Notes: a model not told the origin generated them from the letters alone. A stretch of DNA of 51,029 bases from CAINVV01 sp036508555 (GCA_036508555.1 DATCHD010000062.1:1-51029), one strand, 5' to 3'. Shown: positions 40,274 to 50,480, counted from the first letter of the stretch. A program made the numbers and translations.

Positions 40274-42300
40274 CAATTCAACAGAATATTTACCTGTTTA
40301 TAGACGTTTTCAGCAGTGAATCCGAGCTGTTCGTCAAGCACTTGATATGGAGCAGAGAAACCAAAGGAGTTCAATCCCCACACTGCCCCTGCATCGCCGA
40401 CCAAACCACGCAGGGTGGATGGCAATCCAGCAGTCAGGCCAAATTTTGGCACGCCTGGAGTCAATACTTTTTGCTGGTAGGCTTTGTCCTGTTCCCTGAA
40501 AAGACCTTCTGAGGGTGCAGAAACCACCCTTACCTTTTTACCATCACGTCCTCTCAGCAAACCGGCACCCTCAATGAGTGTAGCAACTTCTGAGCCGGAA
40601 GCTACCAGTATTACATTAGGATTTTCGCAATCTTCAACTATATACGCACCCTTGGACAGCTGTTTTGCCTCTTCCTGTCTGTTGGTAGCAGCCGGAAGAT
40701 CTTTTATATTCTGGCGTGAAAATATGAGTGCGGTTGGGGTGGTAGTATTTTTCAATGCCAACTGCCATGCAACCGTTGTTTCACTGGCATCAGCCGGTCT
40801 TAAAACCAGCACAGAATTATCTCCGTGATGATTCTTGAGCTGCTCCATCAACCTTAGTTGTGCTTCATGCTCAACAGGTTGGTGTGTTGGTCCATCTTCT
40901 CCTACCCTGAAAGCGTCGTGGGTCCACACGAACTTAACAGGAAGCTGCATCAGGGCAGACATACGCAAAGCAGGCTTCATATAATCAGAAAAGACGAAGA
41001 ATGTCCCGCAAACAGGGATAACACCACCATGCAGCGCCATTCCGTTCATCACGCAAGCCATGGTAAGCTCGCTCACTCCGGCCTGAAGGAATGCACCTGA
41101 GAAATCGCCTTTGGTAAAGGCATGGCTATTGTTAAGAAAACCATCCGTTTTATCTGAATTGGAAAGGTCGGCAGAAGAGACGATCATGTTTTCGACGCCC
41201 TTGGCATAGGCAGCTAAGACAGTAGCTGAAGCATTTCTTGTCGCTGCGCCAGGTTTCTGAACAATCGTGGAGTAGTCAAAATCCGGTGCCTCACCTGAAA
41301 GGAACCTCTCCAGTTTTTCTTCCAACTCCGGATGAGCAGCGGCCCATTGATCTTCTTCCAAATTCTTCTCATCTGCCCATTTCGACAAATAATCAATTCT
41401 ATTCTTATATAAATCAGCCACTTCCGGGAAGATAACAAAAGGATTTTCAGGATCACCGCCCAGATTCCGGATCGTTTTCTTAAATGAGGCACCCGCCTGT
41501 GACAACGGTTGACCGTGAGTAGAGCATTGACGTTCAAAATTTGAACCATCCTCTTTGACAGCCCCTTTGCCCATGATGGTCTTGCCAATAATCAGCGATG
41601 GACGACTTTTCTCCTTCAAGGCAGTCTTTAAAGCTGATCGAATTGCCTCTGCATCATTACCATTGATTTCCAATACATTCCAGTTCCATGCCTTGTATTT
41701 GGCAGCAGTATTTTCTGAGGTAACTGATTTTGTCTCAGTGGACAGCTGTATATCGTTTGAATCATAGAACATGATCAGATTATTTAACCCAAGATGACCA
41801 GCCAGTCGACCGGCCCCCTGTGAAATCTCCTCCTGCACGCCTCCGTCAGATATAAATGTAAAGGTTTTATGAGCCATCCACTCTCCAAAACGAGCCACCA
41901 TAAAGCGTTCTGTGATGGCAGCTCCAATCGCCATGGCATGACCTTGTCCGAGTGGTCCGGAGGTGTTCTCGACCCCACGTTCAACATCCACTTCCGGATG
42001 ACCAGGTGTAACTGATCCCCACTGGCGGAAATTTTTTAGATCATCCATTGAAAAATGTCCACCGAGAGACAGAACTGAATAAAGCATTGGAGACATGTGA
42101 CCTGGATCCAGGAAGAACCGATCCCTGAAAGGCCAACTCATATCAACTGGGTCATAGTTCAAAAACTCAGCATAGAGAATGTTGATGAAATCAGCTCCAC
42201 CCATGGCACCTCCCGGATGTCCTGAGTTTGATTTCTCAACCATCGCTGCAGACAAAATTCGGATGTTATCAGCTGCCTTGTTGGTAATAGTATTGTTCAT
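40270..42300 (-). CDS. tkt: Transketolase
   Basis: A 676-residue thiamine-diphosphate enzyme of the pentose phosphate pathway, moving two-carbon units between sugar phosphates. Seen: SNSGHPGGAMGGAD near 30, DRFFLDPGHMSPMLYSVLSL, GPLGQGHAMAIGAA near 115, the TPP motif as FISDGGVQEEISQG (S in place of the first G of GDG), and later the His-containing HDAFRVGEDGPTHQPVEHEA. The length matches the single-chain form. It begins 33 bases after the serA stop on the same strand, suggesting a serA-tkt operon. Confidence 0.96.
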   Translation of the reverse strand: MNNTITNKAADNIRILSAAMVEKSNSGHPGGAMGGADFINILYAEFLNYDPVDMSWPFRDRFFLDPGHMSPMLYSVLSLGGHFSMDDLKNFRQWGSVTPGHPEVDVERGVENTSGPLGQGHAMAIGAAITERFMVARFGEWMAHKTFTFISDGGVQEEISQGAGRLAGHLGLNNLIMFYDSNDIQLSTETKSVTSENTAAKYKAWNWNVLEINGNDAEAIRSALKTALKEKSRPSLIIGKTIMGKGAVKEDGSNFERQCSTHGQPLSQAGASFKKTIRNLGGDPENPFVIFPEVADLYKNRIDYLSKWADEKNLEEDQWAAAHPELEEKLERFLSGEAPDFDYSTIVQKPGAATRNASATVLAAYAKGVENMIVSSADLSNSDKTDGFLNNSHAFTKGDFSGAFLQAGVSELTMACVMNGMALHGGVIPVCGTFFVFSDYMKPALRMSALMQLPVKFVWTHDAFRVGEDGPTHQPVEHEAQLRLMEQLKNHHGDNSVLVLRPADASETTVAWQLALKNTTTPTALIFSRQNIKDLPAATNRQEEAKQLSKGAYIVEDCENPNVILVASGSEVATLIEGAGLLRGRDGKKVRVVSAPSEGLFREQDKAYQQKVLTPGVPKFGLTAGLPSTLRGLVGDAGAVWGLNSFGFSAPYQVLDEQLGFTAENVYKQVNILLNC

Positions 42301-42333
42301 TATAAGAATTTAGCAGGGTAAAAGATTTTATTT

Positions 42334-43503
42334 TTAAGACAATATTCGAACCATCATTACACCTTCAATAGCTGAAATTTTCTCTCCCAAGCCACCGGGG
42401 ATATCGCAGCAGTCGGTATCGATGATGTTGTAAGCCACTTCATTTTTATTGCGATTCAACATATTGGAAATATTGATATTGTATTGAGCAAGAATGGCTG
42501 TGATCTGGCTTACCATATTAGGAATGTTACGGTTAGCAATGATAATCCTCTGGCAACTCGTCCTGTCCATCACCGTTTTTGGAAAATTAACAGAATTACG
42601 GATATTCCCGTTCTCCAGGAAATCAACTAATTGGTTGGCGGCCATGATTGCACAGTTAACTTCAGACTCGTTGGTAGATGCACCCAAATGTGGAATTGGG
42701 ATAATTCCAGGTACTCCCAACATGGATGCATCGGGGAAATCAGTCACATAGCAGGCAATTTTTTTGCGCTCAATGCCTGCAATAAGATCATTGTTCGCAA
42801 CAAGTTCTCCTCTCGCGAAGTTCAATATTTTGACGCCATCCTTCATCATGGAAATCTTATCTGAATTAATCAGGCCACGGGTTTCACCCATGAGTGGCAC
42901 ATGCAAAGTGATAAAATCCGCTTGTGCAAGACAGCCTTCGATGCTCTCCGATCTGACAATACTATGATCCAGTTTCCAGGCATTCTCTACTGTGATAAAA
43001 GGATCAAAACCTATCACTTTCATTCCCAAAGACATAGCTACATTAGCAACCAAAACTCCAATGTCTCCCAGTCCAATTATTGCAAGGGTTTTACCCTTTA
43101 GCTCGATTCCGCCAAAAGCAGCTTTTCCTTTTTCTATCAAAGCGGGTACTTTGTCACCTTCGGGTTTCAGCGTCTGGGCCCATGCTATTCCACCTGTTAT
43201 ATCCCTGGAAGCCAATAACATTCCAGCAATTACCAATTCTTTAACACCATTCGCATTGGCTCCGGGAGTATTAAAAACTACAATACCCTTTTCAGTACAA
43301 CGATCAATTGGTATGTTATTTACACCGGCTCCTGCTCTTGCAACAGCTTTAAGGGAAGCGGGAAGGTCCATTTCGTGCATCGAGAAACTACGAAGGAGAA
43401 TGGCATCAGGAGAAGCGATTTCACCGGAAATTTCGTATTTGGATGCAGGAAAAATCTGCAGACCTTCATGGTCAATCTTATTAAGCGTTTGAATCTTCAG
43501 CAT
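42334..43503 (-). CDS. serA: D-3-phosphoglycerate dehydrogenase
   Basis: A 389-residue D-2-hydroxyacid dehydrogenase. Seen: an N-terminal catalytic part with ARAGAGVNNIPIDRCTEKGI, the NAD loop LAIIGLGDIGVLVANVAMSL near 145, and TLHVPLMGETRGLIN, with the ARGELVANNDLI and PHLGASTNESEVNCAIMAA segments holding catalytic residues. A C-terminal ACT domain spans ~320-389 (MVSQITAILAQYNINISNML). It makes 3-phosphohydroxypyruvate in serine synthesis; the ACT domain suggests serine feedback. There is no intervening ASB domain, so it is the shorter (E. coli-like) type. Confidence 0.93.
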   Translation of the reverse strand: MLKIQTLNKIDHEGLQIFPASKYEISGEIASPDAILLRSFSMHEMDLPASLKAVARAGAGVNNIPIDRCTEKGIVVFNTPGANANGVKELVIAGMLLASRDITGGIAWAQTLKPEGDKVPALIEKGKAAFGGIELKGKTLAIIGLGDIGVLVANVAMSLGMKVIGFDPFITVENAWKLDHSIVRSESIEGCLAQADFITLHVPLMGETRGLINSDKISMMKDGVKILNFARGELVANNDLIAGIERKKIACYVTDFPDASMLGVPGIIPIPHLGASTNESEVNCAIMAANQLVDFLENGNIRNSVNFPKTVMDRTSCQRIIIANRNIPNMVSQITAILAQYNINISNMLNRNKNEVAYNIIDTDCCDIPGGLGEKISAIEGVMMVRILS

Positions 43504-43608
43504 CTTGAAAAATTTTAGTAAAGGTGATTATTGCCAACAAAGATCATAAAAATTGGCGCATAATAAACCATTCCTGGCACTATTTTAACGATAAATTCAA
43601 ATAGGTTC

Positions 43609-43646
43609 AAAAAACAGAAGCCGCCCCTGTGCTCAGAGACGGCTTC
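43609..43646 (-). terminator. Intrinsic terminator of the OmpA-family gene
   Basis: On the minus strand, GAAGCCG (43646-43640) pairs with CGGCTTC (43623-43617) and is followed by six T residues after two bases. It lies 22 bases after the stop of the OmpA-family gene. Confidence 0.8.
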
Positions 43647-43667
43647 CAAAATTATTTCGAAAATCGA

Positions 43668-44858
43668 TTATTCAATAACCAAAGTTTCTGTTCTACGGTT
43701 AAGAGCGTGTTCAGCTTCAGTACACTTCACACCGTCTTTACATTTGTTGACCAGTTGTGTTTCACCGAATGCCTGAGCATTAACTCTTGATGCACTGATT
43801 CCTTTTGAAGTCAGGTAGTCAAGAACGGATTTTCCACGCTTTTCTGAAAGTTTCATGTTGTAACTTGCTGGTCCCCTGCTATCTGTGTGAGACTTCATTT
43901 CAAGGTTAACAGATGGATTGTCTTTCATTTCTTTTGTCAAACGATCCAATTCAGCGATGGAGGTTGGATTCAAATTCCATTTGTCGAATGCAAAATACAC
44001 TTTGAAAATTTGTCCAACGCAGGATGGGGTTACATGTTTCGGAGGAGAAGGAGGAACCGGTTTTGGCTCTGGTTTTGGTTCCGGTTTTGGCTGCGGCTTT
44101 GGAGCTTCAACAACAGGAGCAGGTTTTACTGGTTTCTTGCCTAACATGAAGGAAAGTCCGGCATGTGTATACAAATATTGCTCACGGATCTGACCGATCA
44201 GAAAACCAGATCTCGGAACTGGAACTGGTCCACCCTGATTGACTCCATCCAGGCGGCTGGAATTGACCAAACTCAACTGGGTGCCGATGTCAAGTTTAAC
44301 ATTATCAGACAAGCGGAATGCAATACCTGTTCCAACAGGTATTGTCCAGAATCTCCAGGGATCCATTACTGTTGCATCGGTAAATTCTATGTTATTGACA
44401 TTTGTAATACCGGCACCAATTTTGGTATACCAATAAAATTTCCGGTCGAATTTATTTGAAGAAAACAGGTTATTCATATTCCAGACCGTGTTCAACGCAA
44501 ATTGTTTAATACCAGTCTTGTAAGCTTTATATGGGCTTACGGGGTAATTATCAAATACGATTCCGGCTTTTGGTGTTCCAGTCAAAGTACCACCCTCAAA
44601 AGCTCCTTCCAATGCAAAAACATGGGTAAAATTCTTTTTAACGTTAAGGCCATAACCAAGACCCATATCATTACTGAAGTCATTGAAATGTTTGAGCATT
44701 GCATCTTTTGATAAGCTTGTAGAACCCGCAAAATTTGCCACGCCGGCATTTACTCCAATTTCCCAATTTTTATAAGGTAATTTATCGCCTTTTTCCTGAG
44801 CAAATAGCAGAGCATAGCCTGCAAAGAGGGATATAAGGACTAAGCTAAGTTTTTTCAT
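43668..44858 (-). CDS. OmpA family outer-membrane protein
   Basis: A 396-residue protein with a signal peptide (ends LLFAQEK). Residues ~25-235 form a beta-barrel-like region rich in aromatic strands. A linker at ~240-275 has repeated KPEP units. Residues ~285-396 are the OmpA peptidoglycan-binding domain: FKVYFAFDKWNLNPTSIAEL, LEMKSHTDSRGPASYNMKLS with the Asp and Arg that bind diaminopimelate, and a Cys pair (CKDGVKC) near the end. It probably anchors the outer membrane to the wall. The linker is encoded by a 12-bp tandem repeat. A terminator follows. Confidence 0.93.
   Translation of the reverse strand: MKKLSLVLISLFAGYALLFAQEKGDKLPYKNWEIGVNAGVANFAGSTSLSKDAMLKHFNDFSNDMGLGYGLNVKKNFTHVFALEGAFEGGTLTGTPKAGIVFDNYPVSPYKAYKTGIKQFALNTVWNMNNLFSSNKFDRKFYWYTKIGAGITNVNNIEFTDATVMDPWRFWTIPVGTGIAFRLSDNVKLDIGTQLSLVNSSRLDGVNQGGPVPVPRSGFLIGQIREQYLYTHAGLSFMLGKKPVKPAPVVEAPKPQPKPEPKPEPKPVPPSPPKHVTPSCVGQIFKVYFAFDKWNLNPTSIAELDRLTKEMKDNPSVNLEMKSHTDSRGPASYNMKLSEKRGKSVLDYLTSKGISASRVNAQAFGETQLVNKCKDGVKCTEAEHALNRRTETLVIE
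44059..44106 (-). repeat. 12-bp tandem repeat encoding the Pro-Lys linker
   Basis: Four near-copies of a 12-base unit (plus strand GGTTTTGGCTCT, then GGTTTTGGTTCC, GGTTTTGGCTGC and a diverged GGCTTTGGAGC) encode KPEPKPEPKPQP in the OmpA-family gene. In-frame unit changes would lengthen or shorten the linker. Confidence 0.75.
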
Positions 44859-45048
44859 AATTGATGTATTAAAATTGATAGATATTATGTTTATTTAGAA
44901 TATCAGTATTAGACTTCACAAATTAACAGAAGTTTGAAAAGATATACAACTTTTTTTTGGGTTATTTTACAATATTTTAACATAGTACGCCATTTTTATA
45001 ATTGTTTAGAATCTCCCGGAAAGTTGAATATGAAAACATCAAAAGACC

Positions 45049-45750
45049 ATGAATATATTTTTTGTTTCTGATCTGTCAAAGGGTTCAATCGCATTAAACA
45101 AAGAAGAATCAAGACACTGTATTAAAGTGTTAAGACTAAAAAAGGGCGATCCGATTTTGGTCATGAACGGAAAAGGTTCAAGGTTCCATGCCATCATTGA
45201 AAACCCTGATTCGAACGCCTGCCAGGTTACAATTCTAGACGAGGAAAGACGGCAGGGTGATCGCTTGTATCATCTTACCATAGCAATAGCACCTACAAAA
45301 AACATTGATCGCTTTGAATGGTTTCTTGAAAAATCAACTGAAATCGGGATTGATCGTATCGTTCCAATTATTTGTCAACATTCTGAAAGGAAGGAAATTA
45401 AGACAGAACGTCTTGAAAAAATCTTGATTTCAGCCATCAAACAGTCTGGTCAATTATTTTTACCCGAACTGACTCCACCTGTTCCATTAAAGAATTTTAT
45501 TAGACAATCATTCGAGGGCGACAAATTTATTGCTCATTGTGACGCTGGTGAAAAACGATTGTTCAAAGATTCACTTTCGACCGGTAAGAATGTACTTGTA
45601 TTGATTGGCCCTGAAGGGGATTTTGATTCGGTGGAGATAAAACTTGCCCTCGAACAGGGTTATGTTCCTGTATCACTGGGTGAATCAAGGTTACGTACCG
45701 AAACGGCAGGAATTGTTGCCTGTCATACCGTCTGCCTGGTTAACCAATAA
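45049..45750 (+). CDS. rsmE: 16S rRNA (uracil1498-N3)-methyltransferase RsmE
   Basis: A 233-residue SPOUT methyltransferase. Seen: an N-terminal PUA-like domain with NKEESRHCIKVLRLKKGDPI, then the IAIAPTKNIDRFEWFLEKST segment and ISAIKQSGQLFLPEL typical of RsmE. The knot reads VLVLIGPEGDFDSVEIKLAL and SLGESRLRTETAGIVA. It methylates N3 of U1498 in 16S rRNA. It converges on the phosphofructokinase gene with 6 bases between the stops. Confidence 0.95.
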   Translation: MNIFFVSDLSKGSIALNKEESRHCIKVLRLKKGDPILVMNGKGSRFHAIIENPDSNACQVTILDEERRQGDRLYHLTIAIAPTKNIDRFEWFLEKSTEIGIDRIVPIICQHSERKEIKTERLEKILISAIKQSGQLFLPELTPPVPLKNFIRQSFEGDKFIAHCDAGEKRLFKDSLSTGKNVLVLIGPEGDFDSVEIKLALEQGYVPVSLGESRLRTETAGIVACHTVCLVNQ

Positions 45751-45756
45751 GAAAAA

Positions 45757-47418
45757 TCAGAGTCTGGCCACTTCCAGCTGCAACGTTTTTGTTGTTGCAT
45801 CACAAACGGAGGTTGGTCCCCAATATTGAATCGGTCCGGGATAAACATAAGAGGTCTTGATCGCCCATTCCTCTCTTTTTGCTGCAAAGGCTTTGAATGG
45901 TGCACCATCCATACGCACCAATGCCTTTTGAATGACAGGTTTCATTATGCCACTCCTTCTTTCCATGTTCATCATCATGGTAATCGGGACACCTCCGGCG
46001 ATCCATTTATCAGAAGGTTCGGTTGTATTTCGTACGGAAGCCATGTATCCTGATTTGCCGTCAGCGATAAGAAATGCAGCAGTCTGGCCGAGTGAGTAAC
46101 AATAATCTGCATCAAAATTTGAAGGGACCGCACAGCGACCTTCGTATCCAAAGAAGTGGTTTTGTGCAGAAAATTTGACTTTCACAATACCCATTTTCTT
46201 TAGGTGTGACAGCTGCTTTTCAACCATTTCTATCAAAAGTTTTTCTGTTTCGATTCTGGAAACCTGCACGTTTCCGTGAGGATCACGGTCGAGTGTCAGC
46301 TGTTTAGCAATTCCTTTTGGCAAAGATTTGAAAACTTTTGCGGAAGCTTCAGTAAGGTGTTTAATCACAAAATCCCGTTTATCGTCGTCCGAAGAAATAG
46401 CATTAAATTCATCAGCGAATGCTGATCCTTCCGTTAAAAGATCATTTAGTTCAGAAATCAGTATTTTCATTTCAGGAATGAACTCAATCAGACCCTCCGG
46501 AATAAGGGCTACCCCGAAATTCTCATTATTTGCAGCACGCTTTGAAATGGTCCTGACCAGATCATCAACGATCTGCTGCAAGGTCTGCTCCTTGAAAGCA
46601 ACCTCTTCCGAAATCAGGCAAACATTGGGCTGCGTCTGGAGAGCACATTCCAAACCAATGTGAGAAGCTGAGCGGCCCATCAATTTGATGAAGTGCCAGT
46701 ATTTCTTGGCTGAAGTGGCATCGCGCATGATGTTTCCGATCAATTCGGAATAAACTTTACAGGCGGTGTCAAATCCAAAGGATGTTTCAATCATCTCATT
46801 TTTCAGATCGCCGTCAATAGTCTTGGGACAACCGATCACCTGGACACCACTTTTTTTCTGGAGATAGTATTCTGCTAAGACACAGGCATTTGTATTGGAA
46901 TCGTCTCCTCCAATTATGACAATTGCATTGATTGACAGCTTTTTGCAGATTTCCAAACCCTTATCATATTGCTCAGGTTCTTCCAGTTTGGTACGACCGG
47001 AACCGATAATATCGAATCCACCGGTATTTCTGTATTCTTCGACGATATCCTGGGTCAGCTCTATATAATTATGAAGTACCAGACCACTTGGTCCTCCAAG
47101 AAAGCCGTATAGTCTATTGGATGGATTAAGTTTCTTGAGTGCATCAAAAGTTCCGGAAATTACATTGTGGCCTCCGGGAGCTTGTCCTCCGGAAAGAATT
47201 ACACCGACATTCAATACTTTCGAGGTATCGATTCCATCCCCTTCAACCAGGGTAACGATAGGCATTCCATAAGTATTCGGGAATAGTTTCTTTATATCTT
47301 CCTGATCACCAATAGATTCAGTATCTTCTCCGAGAACAATTTTCACATTTCCATGCAAAGCATTTGGCATCTTTGGAGCATACTTTGCTCTTTCAATTTG
47401 TAAAGCGCTTTTAGTCAT
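45757..47418 (-). CDS. pfp: Pyrophosphate-dependent phosphofructokinase (long form)
   Basis: A 553-residue PFK-family enzyme that phosphorylates fructose-6-phosphate with PPi. Seen: VGVILSGGQAPGGHNVISG near 75, GFLGGPSGLV, AIVIIGGDDSNTNACVLAEY near 170, CPKTIDGDLKN with the catalytic Asp near 200, and FIKLMGRSASHIGLE near 245. The GGDD sequence, where ATP-dependent enzymes have GGDG, and the ~550-residue length mark the PPi-type. The in-frame TTG at 47424 is less likely than ATG 47418. A TAAATTTG box at 47439-47432 would put the transcript start very close to the ATG. Confidence 0.93.
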   Translation of the reverse strand: MTKSALQIERAKYAPKMPNALHGNVKIVLGEDTESIGDQEDIKKLFPNTYGMPIVTLVEGDGIDTSKVLNVGVILSGGQAPGGHNVISGTFDALKKLNPSNRLYGFLGGPSGLVLHNYIELTQDIVEEYRNTGGFDIIGSGRTKLEEPEQYDKGLEICKKLSINAIVIIGGDDSNTNACVLAEYYLQKKSGVQVIGCPKTIDGDLKNEMIETSFGFDTACKVYSELIGNIMRDATSAKKYWHFIKLMGRSASHIGLECALQTQPNVCLISEEVAFKEQTLQQIVDDLVRTISKRAANNENFGVALIPEGLIEFIPEMKILISELNDLLTEGSAFADEFNAISSDDDKRDFVIKHLTEASAKVFKSLPKGIAKQLTLDRDPHGNVQVSRIETEKLLIEMVEKQLSHLKKMGIVKVKFSAQNHFFGYEGRCAVPSNFDADYCYSLGQTAAFLIADGKSGYMASVRNTTEPSDKWIAGGVPITMMMNMERRSGIMKPVIQKALVRMDGAPFKAFAAKREEWAIKTSYVYPGPIQYWGPTSVCDATTKTLQLEVARL

Positions 47419-47431
47419 AATCAATGAAAGT

Positions 47432-47439
47432 CAAATTTA
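47432..47439 (-). promoter_or_regulatory. Candidate -7 element of the phosphofructokinase gene
   Basis: The minus strand reads TAAATTTG, an exact TAnnTTTG match, with TTTG at 47466-47463 as a possible -33 (23 bases away). The implied leader is only about 7 bases. Confidence 0.35.
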
Positions 47440-47640
47440 CCGCAAATTATAGCTAGAAATTTCAAACAGAACTTCAAGTACCCACACAAATTGAAAGATT
47501 TGACAATCTTTTAATATTCCGCAATTCGTTCAGAGGATACCTGTTGTCAAAGAATTTCGAAATGTAAAAGAAATAAAATTTACGTAGAAAGTATTTATAA
47601 ATTTACCGGTTTGGAAAATCCAATCATCAAAATGTTTCTT

Positions 47641-50433
47641 ATGTCTGAAGATCTTAAAAATCAATATATTGAGATAAAAGGGGCAAAGGTTCACAACCTG
47701 AAAAATATTGACCTGAAGATTCCCAGGAATAAACTGGTAGTGATTACAGGCCTTTCCGGATCAGGAAAATCATCGTTGGCATTCGACACTTTATACGCTG
47801 AAGGGCAGCGCAGATATGTTGAATCTCTCTCCTCTTATGCCCGTCAGTTTTTGGGAAGGATGGACAAGCCGGAGGTGGATTATATCAAGGGAATCCCGCC
47901 TGCGATCGCTATTGAACAGAAGGTAAATACCCGTAATCCGAGATCCACGGTAGGGACTTCGACCGAAATTTATGATTACATCAAACTTCTTTATGCCAGG
48001 ATTGGAAAGACTTTTTCGCCTGTTTCAGGGATCATGGTGCAACGGCATGAGGTAGTAGATGTGGTTAGCTATTTGAGTTCCTTTCCGGCTAGTTCGAGGC
48101 TTACAATCGTTGCTCCCATTCAGATTACGAAAGGCAGGTCGTTAGAAAAAGAAGCTGAATTACTTCTGCAACAGGGATTTACAAGGCTGGAGCTGGATGA
48201 AGAAATTGTGAAAATAAGCGACCTGGGGCAATACAAAAATATTCCCAAAGAGATTAATGTTCTGATTGATAGGATGCCTGTTTCAGATGATGATGATTTT
48301 GAGTCCCGTCTGGCAGATTCAGTTCAGACGGCGTTTTTTGAAGGCAAAGGGGAATGTGTTACCCGTGTAGAACTTGAAAACAGGGTGGAATCGAAAAAAT
48401 TTTCCAACCGTTTTGAAGCAGACGGAATGACTTTTGAGGAACCAACGATGCATCTGTTCAGCTTCAACAATCCGGTTGGCGCCTGTCCTCTCTGTGAGGG
48501 TTATGGAAAGACAATTGGCATTGATGAAGATCTGGTTGTCCCCAATAAATCGCTTTCCGTATTTGGTGATGCGATTGTTTGCTGGAAAGGAGAAAAGATG
48601 AGTGAATGGAAGGAACAGCTTATCATACATTCATCAAAATTTGATTTCCCCATACATAAACCTTATTATGAGCTAACTGCAGAACAAAAGCGGTTAATCT
48701 GGACAGGAAATACCTATTTTGAAGGATTGAATGATTTCTTCCGGCATCTTGAGGAGCAAACTTATAAGATTCAGTATAGGGTTATGTTGTCAAGATACAG
48801 AGGCAAGACTATCTGTCCGGAGTGTGAAGGAACCCGTCTCAAAAAGGAGGCTTCCTACGTGAAAGTTGGAGGAAAATCGGTAACTGAACTGGTAAACCTT
48901 CCTGTTACTGAATTACAAGTTTATTTCAAACAGCTGGAACTAACTGACAAAGAGCAGCTAATAGCTGATAGATTACTAATTGAGATCAACAACAGAATTG
49001 AATTTTTATACGACGTCGGACTGGGATACCTTACCCTCAACCGACTTTCTTCTACGCTTTCCGGTGGTGAATCACAGCGTATTAACCTGGCTACTTCGCT
49101 TGGCAGTAGCTTGGTAGGATCCATGTATATCCTGGATGAACCTTCTATCGGACTGCATCCGAGAGACACCGGAAGACTAATCAAGGTACTCAAAAAACTT
49201 CAGCAACTCGGGAACAGTGTAATTGTGGTGGAGCACGATGAGGAGATCATGCGGGCTGCTGACTACCTGATAGATATCGGCCCGCTTGCCGGTCAGCATG
49301 GAGGAGAGGTTGTTTTCCAGGGTACGCATGAAGAACTGATAAAGAATCCCGTGAGTCAAACTGCGAAATATCTAACTGGAGCAGAAAAAATTCCGCTACC
49401 GGAAAGGCGCCGGAAATGGAACAATTTCATAGAAGTCAAGGGTGCCAGAGAGAATAATCTGAAGGGTTTCGATGTGAAATTTCCACTTAACACATTAACG
49501 GTTGTCACCGGCGTAAGCGGATCCGGAAAATCTTCACTGGTAAAACGAATATTATTCCCTGCACTGACAAAACATTATGGTGGTTATGGTGAAAAAACCG
49601 GCGACCATACTGGATTATCAGGTGATTTAAGCAGGATCACTGCCATTGAATTTGTCGATCAGAACCCTATCGGGAAATCTTCAAGATCTAATCCGGTAAC
49701 TTACCTCAAAATCTACGATGAGATCAGAAAATTGTATGCAGACCAACCTGTTTCGAGGATAAACGGTTTTACCCCCTCCCATTTTTCGTTCAACATTGAT
49801 GGCGGAAGGTGTGAGACCTGTCAGGGTGAAGGCGAGATTAAGGTTGAAATGCAGTTTATGGCGGATATTCTGCTCACCTGCGAGAGTTGTGGCGGGAAGC
49901 GGTTTAAGTCAGATGTACTGGATGTTAACTACCGGAACAAAAACATCTATGAAATATTAGAACTGACAGTAGATGAGGCAATTGAATTCTTCAATGAAAA
50001 ACCTACGGGGAAGAAGATTGCCAAAAAATTGCTGCCTTTACAGGATGTAGGTTTAGGATATGTCCACCTGGGACAATCTTCGAGTACTTTATCAGGTGGT
50101 GAGAGTCAGCGTGTTAAGCTGGCATCGTTTCTGGCCAAAGAAAAGGAAGGTGCGACTCTTTTTATTTTTGACGAACCTACAACAGGACTGCACTTTCATG
50201 ATATCCGGAAGTTACTTGATTCTATGAATTCGCTGATTTCAAGGGGGCATTCTGTACTGGTTATTGAACATAATCCGGAAGTAATAAAAGTGGCAGACTG
50301 GGTCATTGATCTGGGGCCCGAAGGAGGAGAAAAGGGTGGCTATAAATTGTATGAGGGGACTCCTGAGGGTCTGGCAGACTGTGCAGATTCTTATACCGGA
50401 ACCTTCCTCCGAACTCATCATTTTATCAAGTGA
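47641..50433 (+). CDS. uvrA: Excinuclease ABC subunit A
   Basis: UvrA is the damage-recognition ATPase of nucleotide excision repair. From ATG 47641 the protein has 930 residues. Domain 1 has Walker A GLSGSGKSSLAFDTL, then YAEGQRRYVESLSSYARQF, the UvrB-binding region and the first zinc module (CPLCEGYG, CPECEGTR). It is followed by signature LSGGESQRINLA and YILDEPSIGLHP. Domain 2 has GVSGSGKSSLV, the second zinc finger CETCQGEGE...CESCGGKR, LSGGESQRVKLASFL and FIFDEPTTGLHF. Two earlier in-frame starts (TTG 47611, ATG 47632) are possible but add non-family residues. It is probably monocistronic; mfd of the same pathway is 43 kb away. Confidence 0.96.
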   Translation: MSEDLKNQYIEIKGAKVHNLKNIDLKIPRNKLVVITGLSGSGKSSLAFDTLYAEGQRRYVESLSSYARQFLGRMDKPEVDYIKGIPPAIAIEQKVNTRNPRSTVGTSTEIYDYIKLLYARIGKTFSPVSGIMVQRHEVVDVVSYLSSFPASSRLTIVAPIQITKGRSLEKEAELLLQQGFTRLELDEEIVKISDLGQYKNIPKEINVLIDRMPVSDDDDFESRLADSVQTAFFEGKGECVTRVELENRVESKKFSNRFEADGMTFEEPTMHLFSFNNPVGACPLCEGYGKTIGIDEDLVVPNKSLSVFGDAIVCWKGEKMSEWKEQLIIHSSKFDFPIHKPYYELTAEQKRLIWTGNTYFEGLNDFFRHLEEQTYKIQYRVMLSRYRGKTICPECEGTRLKKEASYVKVGGKSVTELVNLPVTELQVYFKQLELTDKEQLIADRLLIEINNRIEFLYDVGLGYLTLNRLSSTLSGGESQRINLATSLGSSLVGSMYILDEPSIGLHPRDTGRLIKVLKKLQQLGNSVIVVEHDEEIMRAADYLIDIGPLAGQHGGEVVFQGTHEELIKNPVSQTAKYLTGAEKIPLPERRRKWNNFIEVKGARENNLKGFDVKFPLNTLTVVTGVSGSGKSSLVKRILFPALTKHYGGYGEKTGDHTGLSGDLSRITAIEFVDQNPIGKSSRSNPVTYLKIYDEIRKLYADQPVSRINGFTPSHFSFNIDGGRCETCQGEGEIKVEMQFMADILLTCESCGGKRFKSDVLDVNYRNKNIYEILELTVDEAIEFFNEKPTGKKIAKKLLPLQDVGLGYVHLGQSSSTLSGGESQRVKLASFLAKEKEGATLFIFDEPTTGLHFHDIRKLLDSMNSLISRGHSVLVIEHNPEVIKVADWVIDLGPEGGEKGGYKLYEGTPEGLADCADSYTGTFLRTHHFIK

Positions 50434-50480
50434 ATATCTGCTTAGCCCGCGTAGATTCCCTTGTGTAAATAATTGTTGAT

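Noticed and set aside
42992..43492. A 166-residue plus-strand frame
   Set aside because: It is the antisense of serA and has no family features.
44041..44106. Short repeated units, considered as a CRISPR array
   Set aside because: The units are 12 bases, contiguous, in frame and without spacers; they encode the KPEP linker of the OmpA-family protein.
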